Source of the DNA: Azophilus sp964348115 | Lineage (GTDB): Bacteria > Pseudomonadota > Gammaproteobacteria > Pseudomonadales > Azotimanducaceae | DNA length: 15,613 nt | NCBI GenBank assembly: GCA_964348115.1 | Contig: CAYGBY010000070.1 | Location: 1-15,613 of the forward strand | Reading direction: 5' to 3' | Shown here: piece after piece, positions 1 to 7,606 of the stretch | How the letters are laid out: every line of letters starts with the position of its first letter | How positions within the stretch are numbered: position 1 is the first letter of the stretch | The notes under the pieces: generated by a model | What the model saw: only the letters and a program-made list of their open reading frames with translations | Told to the model about the DNA's origin: nothing | Database searches by the model: none | Translations under genes and position numbers: made by a program

Positions 1-194
1 GCCGGAGGATTCGGTCGATGCCGCTGGCTGACTAGGGTGGGGGTGTGCGCGACTGCCCCCTGTGCGGTCTGGATGTTCATCGGGTAGGCCCCGCCTTGTC
101 GTCGGAAAGGCCTTGCCGGAGGATTCGGTCGATGCCGCTGGCTGACTAGGGTGGGGGTGTGCGCGACTGTTCCCTGTGCGGTCTGGATGTTCAT
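1..194 (-). CDS. rnfG: Start of rnfG, electron transport complex subunit G (partial, N-terminal repeats)
   Basis: An open frame begins with ATG at 194, overlapping the rnfD stop as ATGA, and stays open to the window edge (64 codons). Position after rnfD points to rnfG, whose product is a membrane-anchored, covalently flavinylated subunit. The visible residues are not a typical RnfG N-terminus. They are a 38-residue unit (MNIQTAQGTVAHTPTLVSQR and on) that restarts with MNIQTAQG at position 80, because the D/G junction is tandemly duplicated. Residues 22-38 of each unit are the former rnfD tail read in another frame. No membrane helix is reached yet. The start actually used could be 194, 80 or a later copy outside the window; neither visible ATG has a strong ribosome site. 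The identity rests on gene order only. Confidence 0.5.
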   Translation of the reverse strand, partial: MNIQTAQGTVAHTPTLVSQRHRPNPPARPFRRQGGAYPMNIQTAQGAVAHTPTLVSQRHRPNPP

Positions 195-247
195 CGGGGA
201 CGCCCCGCTTTGCCAGTGGAAAGTCCTTCCCGGAATATGCGGTCGAT
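1..247. repeat. 114-bp tandem repeat across the rnfD/rnfG junction
   Basis: Bases 1-114 and 115-228 are two copies of a 114-bp unit, nearly identical over their first 80 bases and more diverged over the last third. A shorter third match (about 195-247) is the true 3' end of rnfD. Each unit, read on the minus strand, holds the last codons of rnfD, its TGA stop, the overlapping ATG of the next gene and about 20 codons after it. The copied rnfD tail (IDRILRQGLSDDKAGPTR) is recognisable beside the genuine one (IDRIFREGLSTGKAGRPR). The unit is exactly 38 codons, so the downstream frame stays open. Base 1 already lies inside another rnfD-tail copy, so the array continues to the left. Confidence 0.9.
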
Positions 248-1111
248 CAGGGGGGTGGCGGCGTTGCCGATCAGCACGGCGAAGGCGATGCCGTCTGGAT
301 AGGCCCCCCACACGCGGATGGCGAAGGCGATCGCGGCCGTGAGGCTGCCGAACAGCCACTGGCCGGGCTGGCTGCCCGGGTGGGTGACCGGGTCCGTAAT
401 GACGAAGAACGCCGCCAGCAAGGTGCCGCCGGAAAGCAGATGCAGCAGCGGCGAACCGGCACCCGCAGAACTGCCGCCGTCGTGGAACATCGCCGCCAGC
501 GCAACGAGCGTGGCGAGAAAACCCACCACCACTCGCCAGGCGATCAGGCCCATCAGCCATAGCGCCAGCCCACCGACGGCGAAGGCTAGGTTGGCCCATT
601 CCCAGCCGTAGCCCCCAAAGCGTCCGAAGGCCGGGTCGCGATGAAAAATTTCAGCGGCGGTCAGCCCCTCCCGATACTTGAACGCGGTTAGGGCAGTCGC
701 CCCGGTGTGTCCGTCCAGTACGGGTGGCCAAGCCGCCAAGGCCAAGGGATAGGAGATCAGCACGATGGCGTAGCCCACCATCGCCGGGTTGAAGATGTTG
801 CGCCCCAGCCCGCCGTAGAGCTGCTTGGCCAAAATGATGGCCCCGGCCGCGGCTATGGCGATGACGTGCCAGGGTGTGTCCGGCGGCAGCGTCAGCGCCA
901 ATAGCAAGGCGGTCACAGTGGCGGCGCCATCCTTGAGATTGATTCGCCGCCCCCGCGCCCAAGCGCCCAAGCCGTCAAAAACGCAGGCCAGCGGCCAGGC
1001 CCAGGCCAGGTTCCAAAGGTAGCCGGCGCCGTAGAAGCAGCTCAACACGGCAACGCCGGGCAGCAGGGCGGCGCACACCGTCCACATGATGCGGGCGGTT
1101 GACATCGGCAT
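191..1111 (-). CDS. rnfD: Rnf complex membrane subunit RnfD
   Basis: RnfD is an integral inner-membrane, FMN-carrying subunit of the Rnf complex, which couples electron transfer between ferredoxin and an acceptor to ion movement. Family signatures are clear: ILAKQLYGGLGRNIFNPAMV at about 94-112, the flavinylation motif TGAT at 136-139 followed by ALTAFK (T139 is the expected FMN-linked threonine), LLSGGTLLAAFFVITDPVT at about 225-243, and YPDGIAFAVLIGN near 271-283. At 306 aa it is shorter than the E. coli homologue (about 350): the first dozen residues before the ARIM motif and part of the loop ahead of the FMN site are missing. ATG 1111 overlaps the stop of the preceding small ORF (TGATG), suggesting coupled translation; no good Shine-Dalgarno is seen. 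The 3' end is the parent of the 114-bp repeat. Confidence 0.93.
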   Translation of the reverse strand: MPMSTARIMWTVCAALLPGVAVLSCFYGAGYLWNLAWAWPLACVFDGLGAWARGRRINLKDGAATVTALLLALTLPPDTPWHVIAIAAAGAIILAKQLYGGLGRNIFNPAMVGYAIVLISYPLALAAWPPVLDGHTGATALTAFKYREGLTAAEIFHRDPAFGRFGGYGWEWANLAFAVGGLALWLMGLIAWRVVVGFLATLVALAAMFHDGGSSAGAGSPLLHLLSGGTLLAAFFVITDPVTHPGSQPGQWLFGSLTAAIAFAIRVWGAYPDGIAFAVLIGNAATPLIDRIFREGLSTGKAGRPR

Positions 1112-1524
1112 CAGCTTGCCCGCCCGGCGCTGGCTGGTGAGGGCGCGGTTTCCGCGCCCATGCAGGCGTTGCGGCCTGATGGCGCCTTGTCGCCGCTGTT
1201 TCCGTCCGCCTTATGTCCGAACGTTGCTATCGCCGCATATGCGAGGCCCAGACCGGACCTCGATATGCCGTTCCTGTTCGCCTTGTGTCCGAACATTGCC
1301 ATCACGGCCACGCTCTCCGAGGCGTCGGCCCTTCTCCCGCCGCTCCTGTCCGCTTTGTGTCCGAACGTTGCTATGGCGGCGGCGGGATGGGAATGGCCGT
1401 TCGCCCAGCGGATGGGCGTACGGGCCGGAAGGGGTCTCCGGCCGGCGTACAGCATGAAATGGAAATGGCCGCTCGCCCAGCGGATGGGCGTGCGTGGGGA
1501 ACTGGGCGGGGCTTGGGTCACCAT
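1111..1524 (-). CDS. Small repeat-built ORF in the rnfC position (unknown)
   Basis: This 137-codon ORF lies where rnfC normally sits. Its ATG overlaps the stop of the rnfB-rnfC fusion (ATGGTGA, 1518-1524) and its stop overlaps the rnfD start (TGATG), so it could carry ribosomes between the two. The protein shows no RnfC features: no glycine-rich nucleotide or FMN motif and no cysteine clusters. It is made of 24-residue periodic units: RTPIRWASGHFHF then RTPIRWANGHSHP 24 residues later, and FGHKADRSGG, FGHKANRNG and FGHKADGNSG at 24-residue spacing. No signal peptide or membrane helix is evident. It may be a translated noncoding repeat rather than a functional protein. The open frame and tight overlaps favour at least passive translation. 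Confidence 0.4.
   Translation of the reverse strand: MVTQAPPSSPRTPIRWASGHFHFMLYAGRRPLPARTPIRWANGHSHPAAAIATFGHKADRSGGRRADASESVAVMAMFGHKANRNGISRSGLGLAYAAIATFGHKADGNSGDKAPSGRNACMGAETAPSPASAGRAS
1141..1159. other. Strong hairpin just upstream of rnfD
   Basis: A perfect 8-bp stem (GGGCGCGG / CCGCGCCC) with a TTT loop lies about 30 nt before the rnfD start in the direction of transcription. No T-tract follows on the minus strand, so it is not an obvious intrinsic terminator. In the mRNA it may hold the rnfD initiation region closed unless ribosomes arrive from the upstream ORF, or it may protect RNA ends. The structure is seen; the role is inferred. Confidence 0.5.
1192..1494. repeat. 72-bp periodic repeats between rnfB/C and rnfD
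   Basis: A 26-bp core containing TGTCCGAACGTTGCTAT or close variants occurs at 1205-1230, 1277-1302 and 1349-1374, exactly 72 bp apart. A different 36-bp core occurs at 1387-1422 and 1459-1494, again 72 bp apart, with a hairpin CGCCCA-GCGGA-TGGGCG in each copy. A further hairpin (GCCGGA/TCCGGC) lies at 1424-1442. Cores are conserved and the sequence between them has diverged. The period equals 24 codons and the minus frame is open throughout. Confidence 0.9.
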
Positions 1525-2411
1525 TGTCTTGGCGCGTCCTGGTTTAGACGTTTGGCGCGCCGGGCTTGGGCGTTGGCCTCCGCCGCCGCCAAGCGCTGGC
1601 GGCGGGCTTGGTGGTGGGCTTTGGCGGCAGCGGCTTTGGCGGTGCTGGCGACTCTATGCCGCCGCTTGCCCTTGGCCTGGCGGAAGAAGCTGGCCAGGGG
1701 AATGTTGCTGGGGCAGACGCGGTCGCATAAGCGGCATTCAATGCAGGTTGCAAGGCCCGCGTCCGCGGCCCTGTCCAATTGGTTGGCCTGCACCAGCCGC
1801 AGCAAATGTTGCGGCGGCAAGTGTGCCGGGCAAACCGGCTCGCAGCGGTTGCAGCCGATGCAGGGCGCCTGCGCGGCGGCCGCAGCGCTTGGCACTGGGA
1901 ACGCGCCGCTTGCCGCTGCGTCGGGGGCCTGCAGCAGGTCGATGCAGTCCACCGGACAGGCCGGCAGGCACAGCTCGCAGCCGGTGCAGCGGTCCTCAAG
2001 CACTGTGTGCAGAAATCCCGGCGCCCCGATGATGGCGTCCACCGGGCAGGCCCGAACGCACAGGAAGCAGCCGATGCACTCCGCCTCCCGCACTTTGGCG
2101 AGCTGTGGCTTGGGGTTCGGCGCACTTGGAAAGGCGTCATCTTCACGGGCCAGAAGCGCTTTTAGGGCTGCAAAGGTCTCCAGCCCTCCGGGGGGACACA
2201 AGTTCAGCGCCTCGCCTTGGGCCACGGCTTCCGCGTAGGGTCGACAACCGGGGTATCCGCATTGGGCGCACTGCGTTTGCGGCAGCAGGGCGTCGATGGC
2301 GTCCACCAGCGCATCCCCGTCATGCGTCAGGCGTGTGCGCAGCGCGACTAGGGCGCTGCCCAGAAACAGGGCCAGACCCATCAGGACCGCCCCTGCGGTC
2401 AAGATTGACAT
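1518..2411 (-). CDS. rnfB: RnfB fused to the C-terminal ferredoxin domain of RnfC
   Basis: Residues 1-160 are RnfB, the Rnf iron-sulfur subunit: an N-terminal membrane helix (about 3-25), a [4Fe-4S] motif with C48, C51, C56 and C72 (QCAQCGYPGCRPYAEA), and two ferredoxin motifs C112/115/118/122 and C142/145/148/152. An Ala/Pro-rich linker (about 161-182) follows. Residues 184-246 then match the C-terminal end of RnfC: CIGCNRCEPVCP (C184/187/190/194), 28 residues to CIECRLCDRVCPSNIP (C223/226/229/233), and SFFRQAKGK, with the same inter-cluster spacing as E. coli RsxC. The tail is basic and Ala-rich, like RnfC tails. The roughly 370-residue NADH/FMN-binding body of RnfC is absent. Total 297 aa against about 190 for RnfB alone. 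It lies 45 bp after rnfA and overlaps the next ORF. No clear ribosome site precedes ATG 2411. Confidence 0.93.
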   Translation of the reverse strand: MSILTAGAVLMGLALFLGSALVALRTRLTHDGDALVDAIDALLPQTQCAQCGYPGCRPYAEAVAQGEALNLCPPGGLETFAALKALLAREDDAFPSAPNPKPQLAKVREAECIGCFLCVRACPVDAIIGAPGFLHTVLEDRCTGCELCLPACPVDCIDLLQAPDAAASGAFPVPSAAAAAQAPCIGCNRCEPVCPAHLPPQHLLRLVQANQLDRAADAGLATCIECRLCDRVCPSNIPLASFFRQAKGKRRHRVASTAKAAAAKAHHQARRQRLAAAEANAQARRAKRLNQDAPRQW

Positions 2412-2456
2412 GGTGCGGCGGGGTGGTTGCGGTTCTGGTCCACGGGCAGCCCGCCT

Positions 2457-3032
2457 TCAACCCAGCCCGGAAAAGCCGAGAAAGCCCAAGCTCATCAGGC
2501 CGGCGGTGATAAGGGCAAGGGGCGCTCCGGCAAGGGCTTGCGGGGCGTCCGCCCCCTCCAGGCGTTCGCGTATGGCGCTGAACATGGCCAGCACCAAACT
2601 GAACCCCAGCGCCGCTCCCATGCTGAAGACGATGACGCCGGGCAGCGACAGGCCCTGGCCAGTGGCCAGCAGCGCCACGCCCAGCACGGCGCAGTTGGTG
2701 GTGATAAGGGGCAGATACACCCCCAGACTGCTGTGCAGCAGGGGACTTACCGCCCGCAGGTAGATCTCCGTGCCCTGCACCACTGCCGCGATCACTAGGA
2801 TGAAGACGATGATCTTGAGCCACTCCAGCCCCAAGGGCGCCAGCACCCCCCAATGGACTAGGTAGCTGGCCACTGCGGCCAAGGTCAATACGAAGGTGGT
2901 GGCGAGGCCCATCGCCAAGGCGGGGGCAAAGCTTTTGGACACCCCCATAAAGGGACAAAGACCAAGAAACTGCGCCAGCACAAAGTTGTTGACCAATAGG
3001 GCGCCCACCAGGACAAGGGCCAAATCAGCCAT
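2457..3032 (-). CDS. rnfA: Rnf complex membrane subunit RnfA
   Basis: RnfA is a small integral-membrane subunit that pairs with RnfE around a buried iron-sulfur centre in the ion-pumping core. The 191-aa product matches the E. coli homologue (193 aa) nearly end to end: VNNFVLAQFLGLCPFMGVSK (14-33), MGLATTFVLTLA (41-52), LPLITTNCAVLGVALL (107-122), GFSLVLAMFSAIRERL (143-158) and ALITAGLMSLGFLGFSGL (173-190). C26 and C114 sit in the two conserved half-helix motifs expected to hold the metal. About six hydrophobic helices are present. The start at 3032 (MADLALVLVG) is chosen because GGAGG lies 5 nt upstream and the alignment begins there; the frame stays open upstream to 3125 but those residues are not RnfA-like. 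It is the first rnf gene after metG and the inverted-repeat element. Confidence 0.96.
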   Translation of the reverse strand: MADLALVLVGALLVNNFVLAQFLGLCPFMGVSKSFAPALAMGLATTFVLTLAAVASYLVHWGVLAPLGLEWLKIIVFILVIAAVVQGTEIYLRAVSPLLHSSLGVYLPLITTNCAVLGVALLATGQGLSLPGVIVFSMGAALGFSLVLAMFSAIRERLEGADAPQALAGAPLALITAGLMSLGFLGFSGLG

Positions 3033-3106
3033 AGGGCCCTCCATGATGCCCAGCCGCAAATGTCTCCGCCCCCGCGTCCGCGCACTGGACGCCGGGGCGA
3101 AGACTC

Positions 3107-3271
3107 CTAGTGTCCTGTCCCGCAAGTAAGTGGGTTTTAGTCGCTAGGCCATTTTGGCTCTCGGAAATGCGCGACGACGCCCTGTGGCGCGCCCCACACA
3201 AGGAGGAGCAACGCGGCCGGGGGCCGAAAGGGCCGCGAATAATCACACTTACTTGCAGGACAGCACACTAG
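3107..3271. mobile_element. MITE-like element with 26-bp terminal inverted repeats
   Basis: Bases 3107-3132 and 3246-3271 are inverted repeats matching at 24 of 26 positions. Each begins with CTAG at the outer edge and ends inward with GCAAGTAAGTG. The 113-bp interior has no convincing gene but has an inner hairpin (CGCGGCC 3212-3218 with GGCCGCG 3231-3237). Size, terminal repeats and lack of coding capacity fit a non-autonomous transposable element. A TA or CTAG target would suit an IS630/Tc1-type mobiliser, which is inference. The right CTAG supplies the TAG stop codon of metG, so the element sits exactly at the gene's end and separates metG from rnfA. Confidence 0.75.
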
Positions 3272-5280
3272 TTCACGCGCATGCCCGGTTGGGCGCCGGC
3301 GTCGGGGCTGAGCAGAAAGATGTCCTCACCGCCCGGGCCAGCCGCCAGCACCATGCCTTGGGAGACCCCGAAGCGCATCTTGCGCGGCGCCAAGTTGGCG
3401 ACCACCACCAACAGCCGCCCCTTGAGGGCGTCCGGCCGGTAGGCCGACTTGATGCCGGCCAGCACCTCGCGCTGTTCGTCGCCCATGTCCAACTGCAGGC
3501 GCACCAACTTGTCGGCGCCGGCGACGGATTCCGCCTCCAGCACGCGGGCGACCTTGAGTTGCACCTTGGCGAATTCGTCGCTGGAAATGGTGTCATGCGC
3601 CTTCTCGCCGGGGCCGCCCGCGGCCGCACGGCCCTTGGCTTGATCCCGGGACGCCTCCACCATCCTGTCCACGTCCTTCTTCTGCATCCGGGTGAAAAGC
3701 GGCGCATAGGCGTTGATGCGCCCTGCCAGCAGGGGCGTATCGCCATCTTCCCAGGAAAATGGGCGTTCGCCGAAAAAGTCCGCGGCGGCCTTGGACATGA
3801 CGGGCAGGATGGGCGTCAGGTAGATGGCCAGCGCCCGGAACAGGTTGAGGCCCTGGCTGCAGACGGCCTGCACCTGCGCTGCTGCGCCGGCTTGCTTGAT
3901 GCGTTTCCAAGGTTCATGTGCGGCGATGTATTGGTTGGCTTGGTCCGCCAAGGCGATGATCTCACGCACCGCCTTGGAGACCTGCCCGGCCTCGTAGGCT
4001 TGGGCGATGCGGTCCTGGGCGGCCAGCGAGCGCCGCCACAGAGCCTCGTCATGCAGGCTGTCCGCCAGTTCGCCATCGAAGTGACGGGTGATGAAGCCGG
4101 CGCAGCGGCTGGCGATGTTCACCACCTTGCCCACCAGGTCGGAATTCACCCGCTGCACGAAGTCGTCCAAGTTGACGTCGTAGTCGTCCACGGTGCCGTT
4201 CAGCTTGGTGGCGTAGTAATAGCGCAGGCACTCCGGGTTCAGGTGCGCAAGGTAGGTGGATGCCAGGATGAAGGTGCCCCGGGATTTGGACATTTTCACC
4301 CCGTTCACCGTGATGAAGCCGTGGGTGTGGATGCGCGTGGGCTTGCGGAAGCCGGCGGCGTGCAGCACGGCCGGCCAGAACAGGGTGTGGAAGTTTACGA
4401 TGTCCTTGCCGATGAAGTGGTGCAGTTCGGCCTTGGCGTCGGCGCCCCAAAAGGCGTCGAAGTCCAAGTCCTTGCGGCGCGCCGCGAGGTTCTTGAAGCT
4501 GGCCATGTAGCCTATGGGCGCATCCATCCAGACATAGAAGTACTTGTCCTTGGCGCCGGGAATCTGGAACCCGAAATAGGGGGCGTCGCGGGAGATGTCC
4601 CAGCTTTGCAGCCCGGCGTCCAGCCATTCGGCCAGCTTGTTGGCCACCTCCGGCTGCACTGCGCCGCCGGCGATCCAGGTGCGCAGCATGTCCGTGAATT
4701 GCGCCAGATCGAAGAAGTAGTGCTGGGATTTCCTGATCAGCGGCTTTGCGTCGGACAGCAGGGAGCGTGGGTTGCCCAACTCCGTTGCGTCATAGGTGGC
4801 GCCGCAGGCATCGCAGTTGTCGCCGTACTGGTCCGCCGCCCCGCAGCGGGGACAGTCGCCTTTGACGAAGCGGTCCGCCAGGAACATGCCGCGTTCCCGA
4901 TCGTAAAGCTGGGCCACTTCCTTGGTGTGGATGAGGCCCTTGCCTTGCAGGCGTACGAAGATTTGCTCGGCAAGCTCGCGGTTTTCCTGCGAGTGGGTGG
5001 AGTGATAGTTGTCATAGGCCACGCCAAAGCCGGACAGGTCGCGGATATGTTCCTGGCGCATCGTCTCGATTAGGGTCTCAGGCGCCAAGCCCAGTTGCTC
5101 CGCGTTTAGCATGGTGCCGGTGCCGTGGGTGTCGTCCGCACATACGTAGAGGCACTGATGGCCGCGCATTTTCTGAAAGCGCACCCAAATGTCCGTTTGA
5201 ATGTGCTCCAGCAGATGGCCCAAGTGAATGGGGCCGTTGGTGTAGGGCAGGGCGCTGGTGACCAAGATGCTGCGTGTCAT
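3268..5280 (-). CDS. metG: Methionine--tRNA ligase (MetRS)
   Basis: A cytoplasmic class I aminoacyl-tRNA synthetase that charges tRNA-Met with methionine. The 670-aa product has the N-terminal PYTNGPIHLGH motif (HIGH-type box, H19-H22), a zinc knuckle with C143, C146, C156 and C159, the KMSKS loop at 329-333 (NGVKMSKSRGTF), an anticodon-binding helical domain, and a C-terminal EMAPII-like tRNA-binding domain from about residue 560. Length agrees with E. coli MetG (677 aa). ATG 5280 is preferred to the in-frame GTG at 5310, because conservation begins at MTRSILVTSALPYTNG and a possible -10 box overlaps that GTG. The stop codon falls in the CTAG edge of the inverted-repeat element. It heads the minus-strand run into rnf, a common gammaproteobacterial neighbourhood. 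Confidence 0.97.
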   Translation of the reverse strand: MTRSILVTSALPYTNGPIHLGHLLEHIQTDIWVRFQKMRGHQCLYVCADDTHGTGTMLNAEQLGLAPETLIETMRQEHIRDLSGFGVAYDNYHSTHSQENRELAEQIFVRLQGKGLIHTKEVAQLYDRERGMFLADRFVKGDCPRCGAADQYGDNCDACGATYDATELGNPRSLLSDAKPLIRKSQHYFFDLAQFTDMLRTWIAGGAVQPEVANKLAEWLDAGLQSWDISRDAPYFGFQIPGAKDKYFYVWMDAPIGYMASFKNLAARRKDLDFDAFWGADAKAELHHFIGKDIVNFHTLFWPAVLHAAGFRKPTRIHTHGFITVNGVKMSKSRGTFILASTYLAHLNPECLRYYYATKLNGTVDDYDVNLDDFVQRVNSDLVGKVVNIASRCAGFITRHFDGELADSLHDEALWRRSLAAQDRIAQAYEAGQVSKAVREIIALADQANQYIAAHEPWKRIKQAGAAAQVQAVCSQGLNLFRALAIYLTPILPVMSKAAADFFGERPFSWEDGDTPLLAGRINAYAPLFTRMQKKDVDRMVEASRDQAKGRAAAGGPGEKAHDTISSDEFAKVQLKVARVLEAESVAGADKLVRLQLDMGDEQREVLAGIKSAYRPDALKGRLLVVVANLAPRKMRFGVSQGMVLAAGPGGEDIFLLSPDAGAQPGMRVN

Positions 5281-5308
5281 CAAATCAGCTTTGTGGGAGC
5301 GGATGCGC

Positions 5309-5337
5309 ACTATACCCCAAGCCCATCGCCAAACTCA
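5309..5337 (-). promoter_or_regulatory. Possible metG promoter
   Basis: On the minus strand TATAGT (5314-5309) is a good -10 candidate ahead of the metG ATG at 5280. Seventeen bases upstream lies TGAGTT (5337-5332), a poor -35. The predicted start would give a leader of about 20-25 nt. Identified by eye only. Confidence 0.35.
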
Positions 5338-5502
5338 TGCTCCTAACCACAGACCGCGGCCTCGGCGCGCAGCTTTCGCCGCCGCCAAGCTGGCAAGGGC
5401 CCGGAACGCCCCACTTCGGTCGCCCATTCCTCTGGGTGATTCCGCACTGGCCCAAATGAGGCTGGAATGGCGCACCCCTTAGCAAGCTTCATTCAGAACC
5501 CG

Positions 5503-7173
5503 TCAGTTCGGCCAGTATATGTACTCGTCGCCGGGTTCGTAGGGGAGCACATGGTGTTTGTCGATTAGCTGGGGACTTTCGATGACGCTTGGCCACAGGG
5601 GTTCCGCCTGTTCGGCGTTGTGGGCGGCCAGCAGGGCCTCGAGTTCGGCCACTTTGGCCGGTGCCGTTTGCGCCAAGTTGCGCTGCTCGGTGGGGTCTTC
5701 ATTCAGGTTGAACAGCCAGCGGGCGTTCTTTGGGCGGTCGGCGCGAATCAGCTTCCAGCCGCGATGTTGCACCGACTGGTGGTGTCCTTCCCGCCAGAAC
5801 AGGGTTTCATGTGGCGCGCCTTCCTTTTCGCCGGTGACATAGGGCGCAAGGTCGACGCCATCGAGCTTGCGGTCCTGGGGCGGCTGAACGCCCGCGGCTG
5901 CGGCGATGGTGTGATAGACATCGATGTGATGCACTGGCGCATCGAATGCCGTTCCGGCTGGAATGCGCACCGGCCAGCGGGCCATGAACGGCACGTGGGT
6001 TCCGCCTTCGAAGTGGGTCAGTTTCCAGCCTCGGTAGGGCTTGTTGATGTCGGGCAGCCCGATGTAGCCGGCGCCGCCGTTGTCGGAAGTGAATATGACC
6101 AGGGTGTTGTCGAATAGCCCGTGGGCTTGCAGGGCGGCGTCGATGCGCTGCATGCTGCGGTCAAGGGAATGTATCATCGCTGCGTACACGCGCAGGTGAT
6201 GATCATCGATGTGCTCGAGCCGGTCGTAGTCCGCACGCGTCGCCTGCAGTGGATTGTGTACGCCCCAGTGGGCTAGGTAGAGGAAGAAGGGCTGGTTGCG
6301 GTTCGCGTCGATGAAGTTGACGGCTTCGTTGGTGTAGTAGTCCGTCATGTAGCCGTCCGGCTGAAACCTCTCGTGTCGCCGCCAATGCACGCTGTAGCGG
6401 GCTGAAGCCCACACCATCCGCTCGATGCCCTGCTCTTCGCGCTTGGCGTTCACCGCGTCCGGATGGCGTTCCGGCAGGTACAGAATTCCGGACATGTAGA
6501 GGCTCTCATCGAAACCCTGATCCAAGGGATGCATGCCGTTGCGGTTGCCGAGGTGCCACTTGCCGATATGCGCGGTGCGGTAGCCCGCCCCCTGCAGCAA
6601 CTCGGCGATGGTGATTTCAGAGGGTGGCATGCCAAGGTCCGACATGGGCGGCAGTGCGTCGACCGCCGCTTCATCGATGAAGGTTGGCAGCGGCGGCGGA
6701 TCGAGCTCGGCCATCCAGCGCATCAAGGTTGCGCCCGTCTTAAAAAAGGGCGTGAACTCGAAGCCGAAGCGCGTCGAGTAGCGTCCCGTCATCAGGGTCG
6801 CCCGCGAGGGTGCGCACACGGCGTTCGCCGCATAGCCGTTGTTGAAGCGTACGCCCTGTTGGGCGATTGCATCGATATGCGGCGTCTTGAGCGACCCGTC
6901 CGCGGCGCCGCCGTTGTAGAGTGACAGATCGTTGAAGCCCATGTCGTCCACAAGAAACAGAATGACGTTCGGGGGACGCCCATCCGGGTGCGCCGCGGCC
7001 TGATCCGGGCCTTGCTTCCATTCGATGGGCTGGTTTTCGGGAACCGGATCCAAGATGTCCATAACCCTCGGCATGCCCCAGACGAGCAGATCGACGCGGT
7101 GCTGCCAGGCCACCCCGAAGGCGACCAGCAGGACAGCCGCCACGCCCAGCAACCAAATGACCAGCTTGTTCAT
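5503..7173 (-). CDS. Membrane-anchored or exported sulfatase (FGly type)
   Basis: A type I sulfatase that hydrolyses sulfate esters with a formylglycine made from a cysteine. The signature CAPSRATLMTGR starts at C120, the residue to be modified. Metal-site residues are D76/D77 (FLVDDMGFND) and D364/N365 (FTSDNGG). Other family motifs are HIGKWHLG (202-209, K205/H207), AHWGVHNP (301-308) and K384 in YRGWKLTHFEGG. Residues 3-24 form one hydrophobic helix with no clear cleavage site, so it is probably tethered to the inner membrane facing the periplasm. The 556-aa length is normal. AAGGGGG lies about 6 nt before ATG 7173. It stands alone; no sulfatase-maturing enzyme is in the window. The substrate (sulfated polysaccharide or small aryl sulfate) cannot be told from sequence. 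Confidence 0.92.
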   Translation of the reverse strand: MNKLVIWLLGVAAVLLVAFGVAWQHRVDLLVWGMPRVMDILDPVPENQPIEWKQGPDQAAAHPDGRPPNVILFLVDDMGFNDLSLYNGGAADGSLKTPHIDAIAQQGVRFNNGYAANAVCAPSRATLMTGRYSTRFGFEFTPFFKTGATLMRWMAELDPPPLPTFIDEAAVDALPPMSDLGMPPSEITIAELLQGAGYRTAHIGKWHLGNRNGMHPLDQGFDESLYMSGILYLPERHPDAVNAKREEQGIERMVWASARYSVHWRRHERFQPDGYMTDYYTNEAVNFIDANRNQPFFLYLAHWGVHNPLQATRADYDRLEHIDDHHLRVYAAMIHSLDRSMQRIDAALQAHGLFDNTLVIFTSDNGGAGYIGLPDINKPYRGWKLTHFEGGTHVPFMARWPVRIPAGTAFDAPVHHIDVYHTIAAAAGVQPPQDRKLDGVDLAPYVTGEKEGAPHETLFWREGHHQSVQHRGWKLIRADRPKNARWLFNLNEDPTEQRNLAQTAPAKVAELEALLAAHNAEQAEPLWPSVIESPQLIDKHHVLPYEPGDEYIYWPN

Positions 7174-7602
7174 CTATCCCCCTTATGCCTTCTTTATCAT
7201 GCCGTCAATGGAACCGGCCATGTGGCTCCGCGCAAGTGCCGGTGGCGTCCGCGGCCTCGATGTTGAGCCGACCCTTCAGCCCGGTAGTCCGCAACCTGTC
7301 GGCCAGATGCAAAATCCGCCCATGGTAAACGTGCGGCTTCGGTGTACATGAGGCTTCACATGTGCGCCAACGCGTGGCCGCCTGTGAATTCAACACGCGA
7401 GATTATGACACTATGGAAGTTGAAACAGCGCTTGCATGGAACAAGGCTTCGGCTTTCGCCCGAAGTCCCGCCAGCTTGGCTTTGACAACACGGGCACTTT
7501 TTTGTATATGGTTGGGTCATAAGGAGTCGTGGCGAGTCTGGCGCCGTGTCATGTTGCCCATGCTCTCAGGGCGGTTCGCATGGAGGCGTTCGGGCAATTC
7601 AG
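7174..7602. other. Divergent intergenic region
   Basis: The 429 bp between the minus-strand sulfatase and the plus-strand two-gene unit carry the promoter at 7482-7510 and a short leader ORF at 7529-7606. Just upstream of the promoter is an inverted repeat, CTTCGG (7447-7452) with CCGAAG (7460-7465), and further left a palindrome CACATGTG (7357-7364). Either could be a regulator site but nothing proves it. No convincing sulfatase promoter was recognised. Confidence 0.5.
7482..7510 (+). promoter_or_regulatory. Near-consensus sigma-70 promoter
   Basis: TTGACA at 7482-7487, a 17-bp spacer with a T-rich 3' part, then TATATG at 7505-7510. The -35 is perfect and the -10 matches four of six bases. 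The predicted start is near 7517, about 85 nt before the ATG of the propeptide-like gene. It would drive that gene and the giant protease/LRR gene. Confidence 0.75.
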
Positions 7603-7606
7603 ATGA
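7529..7606 (+). CDS. Possible 25-codon leader ORF
   Basis: GTG at 7529 opens a 25-codon frame (VASLAPCHVAHALRAVRMEA, then FGQFR) whose TGA overlaps the next gene's ATG (ATGA, 7603-7606). AAGGAG at 7521-7526 lies only 2 nt before the GTG, shorter than ideal. An internal ATG at 7580 could give an 8-residue peptide with the same stop. The main gene has no well-spaced ribosome site of its own (GGAGG is 16 nt away), so coupling through this ORF is plausible. The peptide itself resembles nothing known to me. Confidence 0.3.
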   Translation: MASLAPCHVAHALRAVRMEAFGQFR